Source: Nonomuraea sp. SBT364 (lineage in GTDB: Bacteria > Actinomycetota > Actinomycetes > Streptosporangiales > Streptosporangiaceae). From it: a DNA stretch of 50,679 nucleotides. This document shows positions 31,586-39,081 of the stretch, piece after piece; position 1 is the stretch's first letter, and every line of letters starts with the position of its first letter. The notes under the pieces were generated by a model that was not told where the DNA came from, made no database searches, and was given only the letters and a program-made list of their open reading frames with translations. The translations under genes and the position numbers were made by a program. Where the stretch lies: contig NZ_LAVL01000053.1 in the NCBI RefSeq assembly GCF_001083785.1, positions 1 to 50,679 of the forward strand, given 5' to 3'.

Positions 31586-32376
31586 GCCCAGGACTCGGCG
31601 AAGTCGGTGAAATCCCGCGCCGGCCTGCCCAGCGCCTCGCGCACGCCGTCGGCCAGGTAGGCGTTGCGCCCGTCGAGCACCTCGGTGAACAGCGTGTTCA
31701 GCATCCCGACGACCTCGTCCGGCACCCCGTGCTCGGCGGCGCCCGCCGCGTACTGCTCCATCGTGAGAGGAATGTAGACGATCTCCCTTCCCGTCGCCTT
31801 GGACAGCTCGGCCGCCGCGTCGGCGAACGTGAGCAGCCTCGGCCCCGTCAGTTCGTAGGTCCTGCCCAGGTGGCCGTCCTCGGTGAGCGCGGCCACCGCC
31901 ACGTCGGCGATGTCGTCCGCGTCCACGAACGGCTCGGCCACGTCCCGCGCCGGCAGCGCGATGGCGCCCTCCAGCACCGGCTCCAGCAGGTAGCCCTCGG
32001 TGAAGTTCTGCATGAACCAGCCGCACGTGACGACGGTCCACTCCAGGCCGGACTCCCGCACGACCCGCTCGCACGCCTGCGCCTCGGGCTCGTTGCGGCC
32101 GGACAGCAGCACCAGCCGCCGCACGCCGGACCGCACGGCCAGCTCGGTGAAGGCGCGGATGTCGTCGAGCGAGCCCGGGACGATCAGGTCCGGCTGATAG
32201 GCGATGTACGCGGCCCGTACCCCCGACAGGGCGGGCGCCCAGGTGTCGCGGTCGGTCCAGGCGAACGGCGGCGTGCCCGAGCGGGAGCCGACCCGGACGG
32301 TGTGGCCGAGAGCGGTCAGCTTGTCTGCGACCCGGCGGCCGGTCTTGCCGGTGCCGCCCGTCACCAAAATTGTCAT
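31570..32376 (-). CDS. NmrA-like NAD(P)H-binding protein
   Basis: A 268-residue atypical short-chain dehydrogenase. The N-terminus MTILVTGGTGKTGRRVADKL is a Rossmann GxxGxxG motif, and the classical YxxxK is absent, as in NmrA-like/quinone reductase 2 (QorB) proteins. ATG 32376 was chosen at the Rossmann strand; the longer frame adds no family-like sequence. It is divergent from an AraC regulator, a common pairing in actinomycetes, and its 3' end overlaps the convergent anti-sigma-like gene by 16 bases. Substrate unknown. Confidence 0.88.
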   Translation of the reverse strand: MTILVTGGTGKTGRRVADKLTALGHTVRVGSRSGTPPFAWTDRDTWAPALSGVRAAYIAYQPDLIVPGSLDDIRAFTELAVRSGVRRLVLLSGRNEPEAQACERVVRESGLEWTVVTCGWFMQNFTEGYLLEPVLEGAIALPARDVAEPFVDADDIADVAVAALTEDGHLGRTYELTGPRLLTFADAAAELSKATGREIVYIPLTMEQYAAGAAEHGVPDEVVGMLNTLFTEVLDGRNAYLADGVREALGRPARDFTDFAESWAHSSS

Positions 32377-32422
32377 GCCTCTATTAAGCCGGGCAGGCGT
32401 GAGACTATCCATGGTTGAGAAG

Positions 32423-32438
32423 CGCATTGCCATATGCG
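32423..32438. promoter_or_regulatory. Small dyad between NmrA-like and AraC genes
   Basis: CGCAT (32423-32427) and ATGCG (32434-32438) form an inverted repeat around 6 bases, 12 bases upstream of the AraC start. It is a candidate binding site for the AraC protein in the divergent promoter. Confidence 0.35.
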
Positions 32439-32450
32439 ATCGTCTAATTC

Positions 32451-33371
32451 ATGGACCATTTGGCAGCGCTGCTCGACGGCCCGCGCGCCCGCGGCGCGTT
32501 CCTGCTCCGCTCGATCCTCGACCCGCCCTGGTCGGTCCGCATCCAGGACGAGGCCCCGCTCACCCTGGTCGCGCTGGTGCGCGGCACCGCCTGGATCGTG
32601 CCGTCACGGGGTGAGCGCGTGCGGATGGATCCCGGCGACGTGGCGATCGTCCGCGGGCCCGAACCGTACACGGTCGCCGACGATCCCGGCACCCCGCCGC
32701 AGATCGTCATCCACCCCGGCCAGGAGTGCACCACCCTCGACGGCGAATCCCTCTACCAGGCCATGGACCTGGGCGTGCGCACCTGGGGGAACAATCTCGA
32801 CGGCGCCACCATGATGATCACCGGCACCTACCTGATGGAGGGGGAGATCAGCAAGCGGCTGCTGGACGCGCTGCCGCCGCTGCTGGTGCAGCCGGGCGAG
32901 CCGCTCATCCCGCTGCTCGGCGCCGAGGTGGTCAGGGACGAGCCCGGCCAGGAGGCGGTGCTCGACCGGCTGCTCGACCTGCTGCTCATCTCGACGCTGC
33001 GGTCCTGGTTCAGCACTCATGAGGCCCCGGCCTGGTATCGGGCGAGCGGTGACCCTATCGTGGGCCGGGCCATGCGCATGCTGCACAACAACCCCGCCCA
33101 TCCGTGGACCGTCGCCTCGCTGGCCGCCGAGGTGGGGGTCTCGCGTGCCTCGCTGGCCAGGCGGTTCACCGAGCTGGTGGGGGAGCCGCCGATGGCCTTC
33201 CTCACCGACTGGCGGCTCGCCCTGGCCGCCGACCTGCTGCGCGAGCCCGACGCGACGATCGGCTCGGTGGCGCGCAAGGTCGGCTACGGCAGCCCGTTCG
33301 CGCTCAGCGCCGCCTTCAAACGGGTGCGCGGCATCAGCCCCCAGGAACACCGGGTCGGGGCCGCCACGTGA
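32451..33371 (+). CDS. AraC family transcriptional regulator with cupin domain
   Basis: A 306-residue protein. The N-terminal ~180 residues are a cupin-type sensing domain of the kind annotated as cupin_6 (MDPGDVAIVRGPEPYTVADD). The C-terminal ~100 residues hold two helix-turn-helix units (VASLAAEVGVSRASLARRFT, IGSVARKVGYGSPFALSAAF) ending in the usual RVRGISPQEHR. It likely regulates the divergent NmrA-like gene. The stop overlaps the following HAD gene as GTGA. ATG 32451 follows an AT-rich stretch without ribosome binding site. Confidence 0.92.
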   Translation: MDHLAALLDGPRARGAFLLRSILDPPWSVRIQDEAPLTLVALVRGTAWIVPSRGERVRMDPGDVAIVRGPEPYTVADDPGTPPQIVIHPGQECTTLDGESLYQAMDLGVRTWGNNLDGATMMITGTYLMEGEISKRLLDALPPLLVQPGEPLIPLLGAEVVRDEPGQEAVLDRLLDLLLISTLRSWFSTHEAPAWYRASGDPIVGRAMRMLHNNPAHPWTVASLAAEVGVSRASLARRFTELVGEPPMAFLTDWRLALAADLLREPDATIGSVARKVGYGSPFALSAAFKRVRGISPQEHRVGAAT

Positions 33372-33874
33372 AACCACTGGTGCTCCTGGACGTCGACGGC
33401 GTGCTCAACCCCACGGGGCCAGCCACGCCCGACTTCCGGCGCTACCGGTGCACGATCGACGGCACCGTCTACACGGTGCATCTCAACCCCCGCCACGGGC
33501 CCCGGCTCATGGAGCTGGCCCTGCGCACCGGCTCCGAGCTGGCCTGGGCGACGACCTGGGAGCGGCACGCCAACGACTGGATCGCGCCCCGGCTCGGGCT
33601 GCCGCTGCTGCCGGTGGTCCCGCTGGGGCCCGACCGGGGCAGTGAGCACGGCGAGATGTTCAAGACCCGTTACGTGGCCGAATACGTGGGCAGACGGCCC
33701 TTCGTCTGGTTCGACGACCAGGTCTACAAGGAGGACGAGGAGTATCTCAGGGCGCATCAGGGTCTGGACGACTTCCTGCTCGTCCACGTGCCTCCCGGAC
33801 GCGGCCTGACCAGCGAACATCTGGCGCTGGCCCGTGAGTGGCTGACCCTTACAGGGTTTTCTCAGGGGTCCTGA
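33368..33874 (+). CDS. HAD-like protein of unknown substrate
   Basis: A 168-residue protein starting GTG 33368 within the AraC stop (GTGA overlap). HAD motif I is clear (LLDVDGVLNPTG near residue 6), a Thr-containing motif II candidate is WATTWERHAN, and an acidic FVWFDDQ may be motif III/IV. It resembles the small HAD-domain proteins common in actinomycetes, which are probably phosphatases; no cap domain is obvious. Substrate unknown. Confidence 0.82.
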   Translation: MKPLVLLDVDGVLNPTGPATPDFRRYRCTIDGTVYTVHLNPRHGPRLMELALRTGSELAWATTWERHANDWIAPRLGLPLLPVVPLGPDRGSEHGEMFKTRYVAEYVGRRPFVWFDDQVYKEDEEYLRAHQGLDDFLLVHVPPGRGLTSEHLALAREWLTLTGFSQGS

Positions 33875-33936
33875 CGGGATACGTGGCGCCGGGCCGTCCG
33901 TTGGACCAGGCAGAACGTAACCACACGGAGGACACG

Positions 33937-34119
33937 ATGTACCGCTCACGAGAGCACAGGATCCTGGCCGGCGTCTGCGGCGGTCTCGCCGACAAGATGG
34001 GCCTGCCGCCCACGCTCGTCCGCATCATCTGGCTGATCCTCTCGCTCTTCCCCGGACCGATGTGGGTCGTCTACGCGATCATGTGGATCCTCGTGCCCGA
34101 GGAGCCGAAGAAGTACTAG
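33937..34119 (+). CDS. PspC domain protein, 60 residues
   Basis: ATG 33937 is preceded by GGAGGA at ideal spacing. The product is a minimal PspC domain: basic start (MYRSREHRILAGVCGGLADK), the conserved CGGLA, then a long hydrophobic segment (LVRIIWLILSLFPGPMWVVY) and VPEEP. Such proteins insert in the cytoplasmic membrane and belong to envelope-stress systems; no other psp genes are here. Membrane topology is a likely single or re-entrant helix. Confidence 0.88.
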   Translation: MYRSREHRILAGVCGGLADKMGLPPTLVRIIWLILSLFPGPMWVVYAIMWILVPEEPKKY

Positions 34120-34126
34120 CCCCGCC

Positions 34127-34132
34127 TATGCT
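34127..34132 (+). promoter_or_regulatory. Candidate -10 element of a leaderless lipB
   Basis: TATGCT ends six bases before the lipB ATG, which has no ribosome binding site. This spacing places transcription start at or next to the A of ATG. Confidence 0.55.
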
Positions 34133-34138
34133 CGAAGC

Positions 34139-34771
34139 ATGGCAAGGCCGCTGACACTCATCCAGGACGAGCTCGTCGATTACGACAAGGCGATGGAGCG
34201 CATGGCCGACCTGGTCGGCGAGCGCCAACGGGACGAGCGGCCGGACACGCTCTGGCTGCTCAGTCACCCGTCCGTCTACACCATCGGACGCCGGACCCCC
34301 GTGGCCCACCTGCCCGACCCGTCGCGCGGCATCCCGGTCGTCGAGACCGGGCGCGGCGGGCAGCTCACCTACCACGGGCCCGGGCAGCTCGTCGGCTACC
34401 TCGTCGTCAAGCTCGGCGAGGACGAGGGCATCGTCGACTACGTGCGCGAGGTGGAGCTGCGGCTCGTCGACGCGCTGGGCGCGCTCGGCCTGCCCGCCGA
34501 GCGCCGCGACACCCCGCCGGGCTCCGAGTTGCTCACCGGCGTGTGGACGTCGGAGACCGGCCGCAAGATCGTGTCGATCGGCATGCGGCAGAGCCGTGGC
34601 GTCACCAGCCACGGCTTCGCCCTCAACGTCGACGGCGACCTGACCCCCTGGGACTGGGCGGTCGCCTGCGGCATGCCGGAGGTCGACATGACCTCGCTCA
34701 AGCGAGAGCTCGGCGACACCACCATGGACAAGGTCCGCGCGGCCGTGGCCGCCTCCTTCGAGGCGGCCTGA
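34139..34771 (+). CDS. lipB: Octanoyl-[ACP]:protein N-octanoyltransferase (LipB)
   Basis: Transfers octanoyl from acyl carrier protein to lipoyl domains, the first step of lipoate synthesis. The 210-residue product shows the signature RGGQLTYHGPGQLVGY at 72-87, the catalytic lysine K143 in GRKIVSIGMR and the catalytic cysteine C177 in AVACGMPEVDM. Length is normal. lipA is not adjacent in this window. It converges on the APC permease gene with only seven bases between the stops. Confidence 0.95.
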   Translation: MARPLTLIQDELVDYDKAMERMADLVGERQRDERPDTLWLLSHPSVYTIGRRTPVAHLPDPSRGIPVVETGRGGQLTYHGPGQLVGYLVVKLGEDEGIVDYVREVELRLVDALGALGLPAERRDTPPGSELLTGVWTSETGRKIVSIGMRQSRGVTSHGFALNVDGDLTPWDWAVACGMPEVDMTSLKRELGDTTMDKVRAAVAASFEAA

Positions 34772-34778
34772 CCGTACG

Positions 34779-36308
34779 TCACTCGGCCGGGACCTCGTCG
34801 ACGGTGCGGCGGGGCCCGGTGAACCAGTGCTTGGCCGACAGGGCCCACCACAGGGCGATGCCGACCAGCACGACGCCGACGGCGATCGGCGCGTAGTTGA
34901 CCGAGGTCCAGGTGAAGTCGGGGCTGCCCGGGACGCCGGCGGGTGAGAAGGGCATGACGAAGTAGACGCAGACGATGGCGATCTCGACGCAGGCGATCCA
35001 GCACAGCACCTTGTAGCGCCGGCCTAGCGTCCACGGGCCGGGTTCGAAGCGGTCGCCCATCCGCAGCCGGAGCCAGATCGGGATGAGGAACGCCAGGTAG
35101 AGGCCGATGACCGCGATCGACACGACGGCGTAGAAGGCGACCGGGGTGGTGAGCCCGGCCGGGGCGTAGAGGGCGGGCAGGGTGATGAGCGCGGCCACCG
35201 CGCAGCCGGCCAGGATGGCGTTGACCGGGGTGCGGTTGCGGTCGACCTTGGACCACAGCCGCCAGCCGGGCACTGCGCCGTCGCGCGAGAAGGCGTAGGT
35301 CATCCGCGACATCGACGTCACGCAGCTCATGCCGCAGAAGAACTGGCCGATCGTGGAGATCGCGAAGACCGCGGTGGCCAGCGGTGAGGAGAGCGCGGTG
35401 GTGAAGATCGCGCCGACGAAGCCGCCCTGCGCGTTGATCTCGTCCACGTTGGTGGCCGCGAACAGGAACGCCAGCAGCAGGATCCAGCCGCCGATCGCCG
35501 AGTAGAAGATCGACTGCCAGAGTCCTCGGGCGGCGGCCTTGGAGGCGCCCTGGGTCTCCTCCGACACGTGCGCGCACGCGTCGAAGCCGGTGATCGTGTA
35601 CTGGGTCAGCAGGAAGCCGAGCGGCAGCACGTACAGCCAGAACGGCAGGCCGCCGTCACCGTCGCCGAACCCGGAGTTGTTGATCGTCTCGGTGAAGACG
35701 AAGCCGACGGACTGGTGCTGGGCGGGGGCGAGGACGAGGATGGCGACCACGATCGCGGCGCCGGCCACGTGCCACCAGACGGAGATGTTCTGCAGCAGCG
35801 AGATCAGCCGGTGGCTGTAGATGTTGATCAGCGCGTGCAGCGCCAGGACGATCACGAACAGCAGGAACGCCTGCGGCAGCGTGCCTTCCCAGGCCCCGCC
35901 GGTCAGCCGGGTCAGGGTGATGTTGAGGAACGTCGCGCAGCCGTAGTCGACGGAGGCGGTGACGGCGATGAGGCCGATGAGGTTGAGCCAGCCGGTGAAC
36001 CAGCCGTGGATCGGCTTGCCGAGCTTGGCGGCCCACCAGTAGATGCCGCCCGCGGTCGGGTACGCCGATACCAGCTCGGCCATGCAGAAGCCGATGATCA
36101 GGATGAACAGGGAGATCAGCGGCCAGCCCCACGAGATGGCGATGGGGCCGCCGTTGTTCCAGGCCTGTCCGAAGGTCGTGAAGCAGCCGGCGAGGATCGA
36201 GATGATGGAGAAGGAGATCGCGAAGTTGGAGAAACCGCTCCAGGTCCGGGCCAGCTCCTGCTTGTAGCCGAGCTCGGCGAGTCGCCTGGAATCCTCTTCT
36301 GTGGTCAC
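34779..36308 (-). CDS. APC superfamily amino acid permease
   Basis: A 509-residue permease with twelve predicted membrane helices. The N-terminus (LAELGYKQELARTWSGFSNF) and TM1-2 segment match the amino acid/choline/GABA permease group (GABA/BAT1-like), as does GGIYWWAAKLG. It would import an amino acid, GABA, choline or polyamine-like compound by cation symport; the solute cannot be read. The GTG start at 36308 has AGGGAG upstream. A GntR-type palindrome at 36343-36360 in the promoter suggests ligand-controlled repression. Confidence 0.92.
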   Translation of the reverse strand: MTTEEDSRRLAELGYKQELARTWSGFSNFAISFSIISILAGCFTTFGQAWNNGGPIAISWGWPLISLFILIIGFCMAELVSAYPTAGGIYWWAAKLGKPIHGWFTGWLNLIGLIAVTASVDYGCATFLNITLTRLTGGAWEGTLPQAFLLFVIVLALHALINIYSHRLISLLQNISVWWHVAGAAIVVAILVLAPAQHQSVGFVFTETINNSGFGDGDGGLPFWLYVLPLGFLLTQYTITGFDACAHVSEETQGASKAAARGLWQSIFYSAIGGWILLLAFLFAATNVDEINAQGGFVGAIFTTALSSPLATAVFAISTIGQFFCGMSCVTSMSRMTYAFSRDGAVPGWRLWSKVDRNRTPVNAILAGCAVAALITLPALYAPAGLTTPVAFYAVVSIAVIGLYLAFLIPIWLRLRMGDRFEPGPWTLGRRYKVLCWIACVEIAIVCVYFVMPFSPAGVPGSPDFTWTSVNYAPIAVGVVLVGIALWWALSAKHWFTGPRRTVDEVPAE

Positions 36309-36342
36309 TGAGGTCTCCCTGGGGGGCGCGGAGGACGCTCTT

Positions 36343-36360
36343 TGGTCTACGTCTAGACCA
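36343..36360. promoter_or_regulatory. GntR-like operator upstream of the APC permease
   Basis: TGGTCTA (36343-36349) and TAGACCA (36354-36360) form perfect 7-bp arms around CGTC. TGGTCTA/TAGACCA half sites are typical of GntR-family (FadR-like) regulators. It lies 35 bases before the permease start. No GntR gene is in the window. Confidence 0.7.
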
Positions 36361-36404
36361 TTTCCTTCGCGCGAGCAAGGAGTTACAGGAGAGTTTCGAT
36401 CTCG

Positions 36405-36941
36405 TCAGCCGAACGCGTCGACCGTGGCCTGGCAGAACGCCTTCAGATCGTCCGGCTTACGGCTGGTGACCAGCTTGTTAGGGCCGCCGGTGCACACGAC
36501 CACCTCCCGGTCTTCCCAGGTCGCGCCCGCGTTGCGCAGGTCGGTGCGCAGGCTCGGCCAGGAGGTGACCGTACGGCCGCGCACCACGTCGGCCTCGATG
36601 AGCGTCCACGGCGCGTGGCAGATGGCGGCCACCGGCTTGCCGGCGTCGAAGAAGCCCTTGGCGAACGCCACGGCCTGCGGCACGGTGCGCAGGAAGTCGG
36701 GGTTGGCGACGCCGCCGGGCAGCACGAGCCCGTCGAAGTCGGCGGCGGACACCTGGTCCACCGTGGCGTCCACGGCGAAGGTGTCGGCCCTGTCGAGGTG
36801 GTTGAAGCCCTGGACCTGGCCCGCGCCGGTGGAGACCAGCTTCGGCGTGCCGCCGGCCTGCTTGACGGCCTTCCACGGCTCGGTGAGCTCCACCTGCTCG
36901 ACGCCTTCGGGTGCTACCAGGAACGCGATGGTCTTGTCCAT
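36405..36941 (-). CDS. DJ-1/PfpI family protein
   Basis: A 178-residue protein of the PfpI/YhbO type. The nucleophile elbow is AICHAPWTLIEADVVRGRTV with the family cysteine, preceded by LVLPGGVANPDFLR, which carries the oligomer and active-site region. Members act as deglycases/glyoxalases or general stress proteins; whether this one is a protease is doubtful. Good codon bias; it stands alone between the permease promoter and the next minus-strand gene. Confidence 0.92.
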   Translation of the reverse strand: MDKTIAFLVAPEGVEQVELTEPWKAVKQAGGTPKLVSTGAGQVQGFNHLDRADTFAVDATVDQVSAADFDGLVLPGGVANPDFLRTVPQAVAFAKGFFDAGKPVAAICHAPWTLIEADVVRGRTVTSWPSLRTDLRNAGATWEDREVVVCTGGPNKLVTSRKPDDLKAFCQATVDAFG

Positions 36942-36950
36942 GCCTGCCCC

Positions 36951-37313
36951 CTATCCCGCAGGCCGCGATCTATACGCCCGGGCGTGCCCGGCCCACGCCA
37001 GGGCCGCGCCGATCGCGTACCAGAGCAGGTCGGGCGGGTTGAAGGTGCTGCCCAGCAGCGGGCGCAGCACCGCGGGGATGCCCGCGAGCTGGGCGAACTC
37101 GATCGCCCAGCTCAGCCCGGCCGACGTCAGCGCGGCCACCCACGGGCGGACGCGCGGCAGGACCAGCACCACGAGCAGGTGGATCAGCACCGTGTAGAGC
37201 GCGTCGCCGGCGTACTTCGGCACCGGGCCGTCCCACAGGGCGCGCACGCCGAGGCCCAGGCACACGGTGACCAGCGCGGCGACGCCAACGGGCAAACGGG
37301 ACACCGGGCACAC
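36951..37313 (-). CDS. DUF2809 family membrane protein
   Basis: About 120 residues with three to four hydrophobic segments. The motifs VPKYAGDALYTVLIHLLVVL, LSWAIEFAQL and LGSTFNPPDLLWYAIGAALA match what I know of DUF2809. Function is unknown. The start is GTG 37313 (VCPVSRLPVGVAAL), close to a TACTAG on the minus strand and possibly leaderless; GTG 37304 is an alternative. Divergent from the ABC-F gene, only 19 bases away. Confidence 0.75.
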   Translation of the reverse strand: MCPVSRLPVGVAALVTVCLGLGVRALWDGPVPKYAGDALYTVLIHLLVVLVLPRVRPWVAALTSAGLSWAIEFAQLAGIPAVLRPLLGSTFNPPDLLWYAIGAALAWAGHARAYRSRPAG

Positions 37314-37332
37314 ACTAGTAGCATCGGCCCTC

Positions 37333-38961
37333 ATGAGTGCGACCATGGTGGTGCGGGATCTGGCGGCCGGGCACGGGGAGCGCGTCCTGTTCTCGGGGCT
37401 GGATCTGGTGGTGGCGCCCGGCGACGTGATCGGGCTCGTGGGGGCCAACGGCGCGGGCAAGTCCACGCTGCTGCGCATGCTGGCCGGGATCGATCAGCCC
37501 GAGCAGGGCACGATCCGGCTCAGCCCGGCCACGGCCACCGTCGGCCATCTGCCGCAGGAGCCCGACCGCAGACCGGGCGAGACGGTCAGGGAGTTCCTGG
37601 CCCGGCGCACCGGTGTTGCCCAGGCGCAGCGGGAGCTCGACGCCGCCACGCAGGGCCTGGTCGAGCAGGCGCCGGGGGCCGACGACGCCTACAGCGTCGC
37701 GCTGGAGCGGTGGCTGTCGCTCGGCGGCGCCGACCTGGAGGAACGCACCGAGACGATCGGGCTGACCGTCGGCCTGGACCAGGAGATGACCTCGCTGTCC
37801 GGCGGCCAGGCGGCCCGCGCCGGGCTGGCCTCGCTGCTGCTCAGCCGCTACGACCTGTTCCTGCTCGACGAGCCGACCAACGACCTGGACCTCGACGGCC
37901 TCGACCGGCTGGAGGGGTTCGTCAACGGGCTGCGCGCCGGGACCGTGCTGGTCAGCCACGACCGCGAGTTCCTGGCCAGGACCGTCACCAAGGTCCTGGA
38001 GCTCGACCTCGCCCAGCAGCGAATCCACCTCTACGGCGGCGGCTACCAGGCGTACCTGGAGGAGCGCGAGGTGGCCAGGCGGCACGCCAGGGAGCAGTAC
38101 GAGGAGTACGCCGACACCCGCGCCCAGCTGGAGTCACGGGCCCGCACCCAGCGCGCCTGGATGGAGAAGGGCGTCAAGAACGCCCGGCGCAAGATGCCCG
38201 ACAACGACAAGATCGGCCGCAACGCCCGCGTCGAGGCCACCGAGAAGCAGGCCGCCAAGGCCCGCCAGACCGACAAGATGATCGAGCGGCTGGAGGTCGT
38301 GGAGGAGCCGCGCAAGGAGTGGGAACTGCGGATGGAGATCGCCGCCGCGCCCCGCTCGGGCGCGGTCGTGGCGACGCTGCGCGGCGCGGTGGTCCGGCGC
38401 GGCACGTTCACGCTCGGCCCCGTCGACCTGGAGGTCGGCTGGGCGGAGCGGGTGGCCATCACCGGGCCCAACGGCGCGGGCAAGACCACGCTGCTGAGCG
38501 CCCTGCTCGGCCGCACCGAGCTGGACGAGGGGCACGGCGCGCTCGGCCCCGGCGTCGTGGTGGGCGAGGTGGACCAGGCGCGCGGGCTGTTCGAGGGCGA
38601 GGAGGCGCTGATCGACGCGTTCGCCACGCACGTGCCGGAGCTCACGCCGGCCGACGTGCGGACCATGCTGGCCAAGTTCGGGCTGCGGGCGGGGCATGTG
38701 CTGCGTTCGGCGGCCACGCTGTCACCCGGTGAGCGCACCCGGGCCGCGCTGGCGTTGCTGCAGGCCAGAGGTGTTAACCTGCTCGTGCTCGACGAGCCGA
38801 CCAACCATCTCGACCTGCCCGCGATCGAGCAGCTGGAGTCGGCGCTGGCGGGCTATCCGGGCACTCTGCTGCTGGTCACGCACGACCGCCGGATGCTCGA
38901 CGCGGTCCACGTCGACCGTCGTCTGCGGGTGGACTCGGGCAGGGTCACCGAGGCTCGCTGA
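37333..38961 (+). CDS. ABC-F family ATP-binding protein
   Basis: A 542-residue protein with two ABC domains and no membrane part. Domain 1 has Walker A VGANGAGKST (~35), signature LSGGQ and Walker B LFLLDEPTNDLDL. The ABC-F linker is rich in charged residues (RARTQRAWMEKGVKNARR). Domain 2 has GPNGAGKTT, a variant signature LSPGE and LLVLDEPTNHLDL. ABC-F proteins act on ribosomes as translation factors or antibiotic protection proteins. The second signature is divergent, which is common in the family. ATG 37333 suits the conserved start; possibly leaderless. Confidence 0.93.
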   Translation: MSATMVVRDLAAGHGERVLFSGLDLVVAPGDVIGLVGANGAGKSTLLRMLAGIDQPEQGTIRLSPATATVGHLPQEPDRRPGETVREFLARRTGVAQAQRELDAATQGLVEQAPGADDAYSVALERWLSLGGADLEERTETIGLTVGLDQEMTSLSGGQAARAGLASLLLSRYDLFLLDEPTNDLDLDGLDRLEGFVNGLRAGTVLVSHDREFLARTVTKVLELDLAQQRIHLYGGGYQAYLEEREVARRHAREQYEEYADTRAQLESRARTQRAWMEKGVKNARRKMPDNDKIGRNARVEATEKQAAKARQTDKMIERLEVVEEPRKEWELRMEIAAAPRSGAVVATLRGAVVRRGTFTLGPVDLEVGWAERVAITGPNGAGKTTLLSALLGRTELDEGHGALGPGVVVGEVDQARGLFEGEEALIDAFATHVPELTPADVRTMLAKFGLRAGHVLRSAATLSPGERTRAALALLQARGVNLLVLDEPTNHLDLPAIEQLESALAGYPGTLLLVTHDRRMLDAVHVDRRLRVDSGRVTEAR

Positions 38962-39081
38962 AAATTTACACCGCGCAAGGAAACGAAGATGAAACAATTC
39001 TCCGCCACTCGTTGACATGCGACGTTCCTATGGTGTGCCGTGCTCTACACAGATAACCCCCCGCCTGAAGGTGAGGCACTC

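Noticed and set aside
39012..39034. TTGACA (39012-39017) and TATGGT (39029-39034) as a sigma-70 type promoter for the peptide ABC operon
   Set aside because: The spacer is only 11 bases, far from the usual 16-18, so the pair cannot act together.
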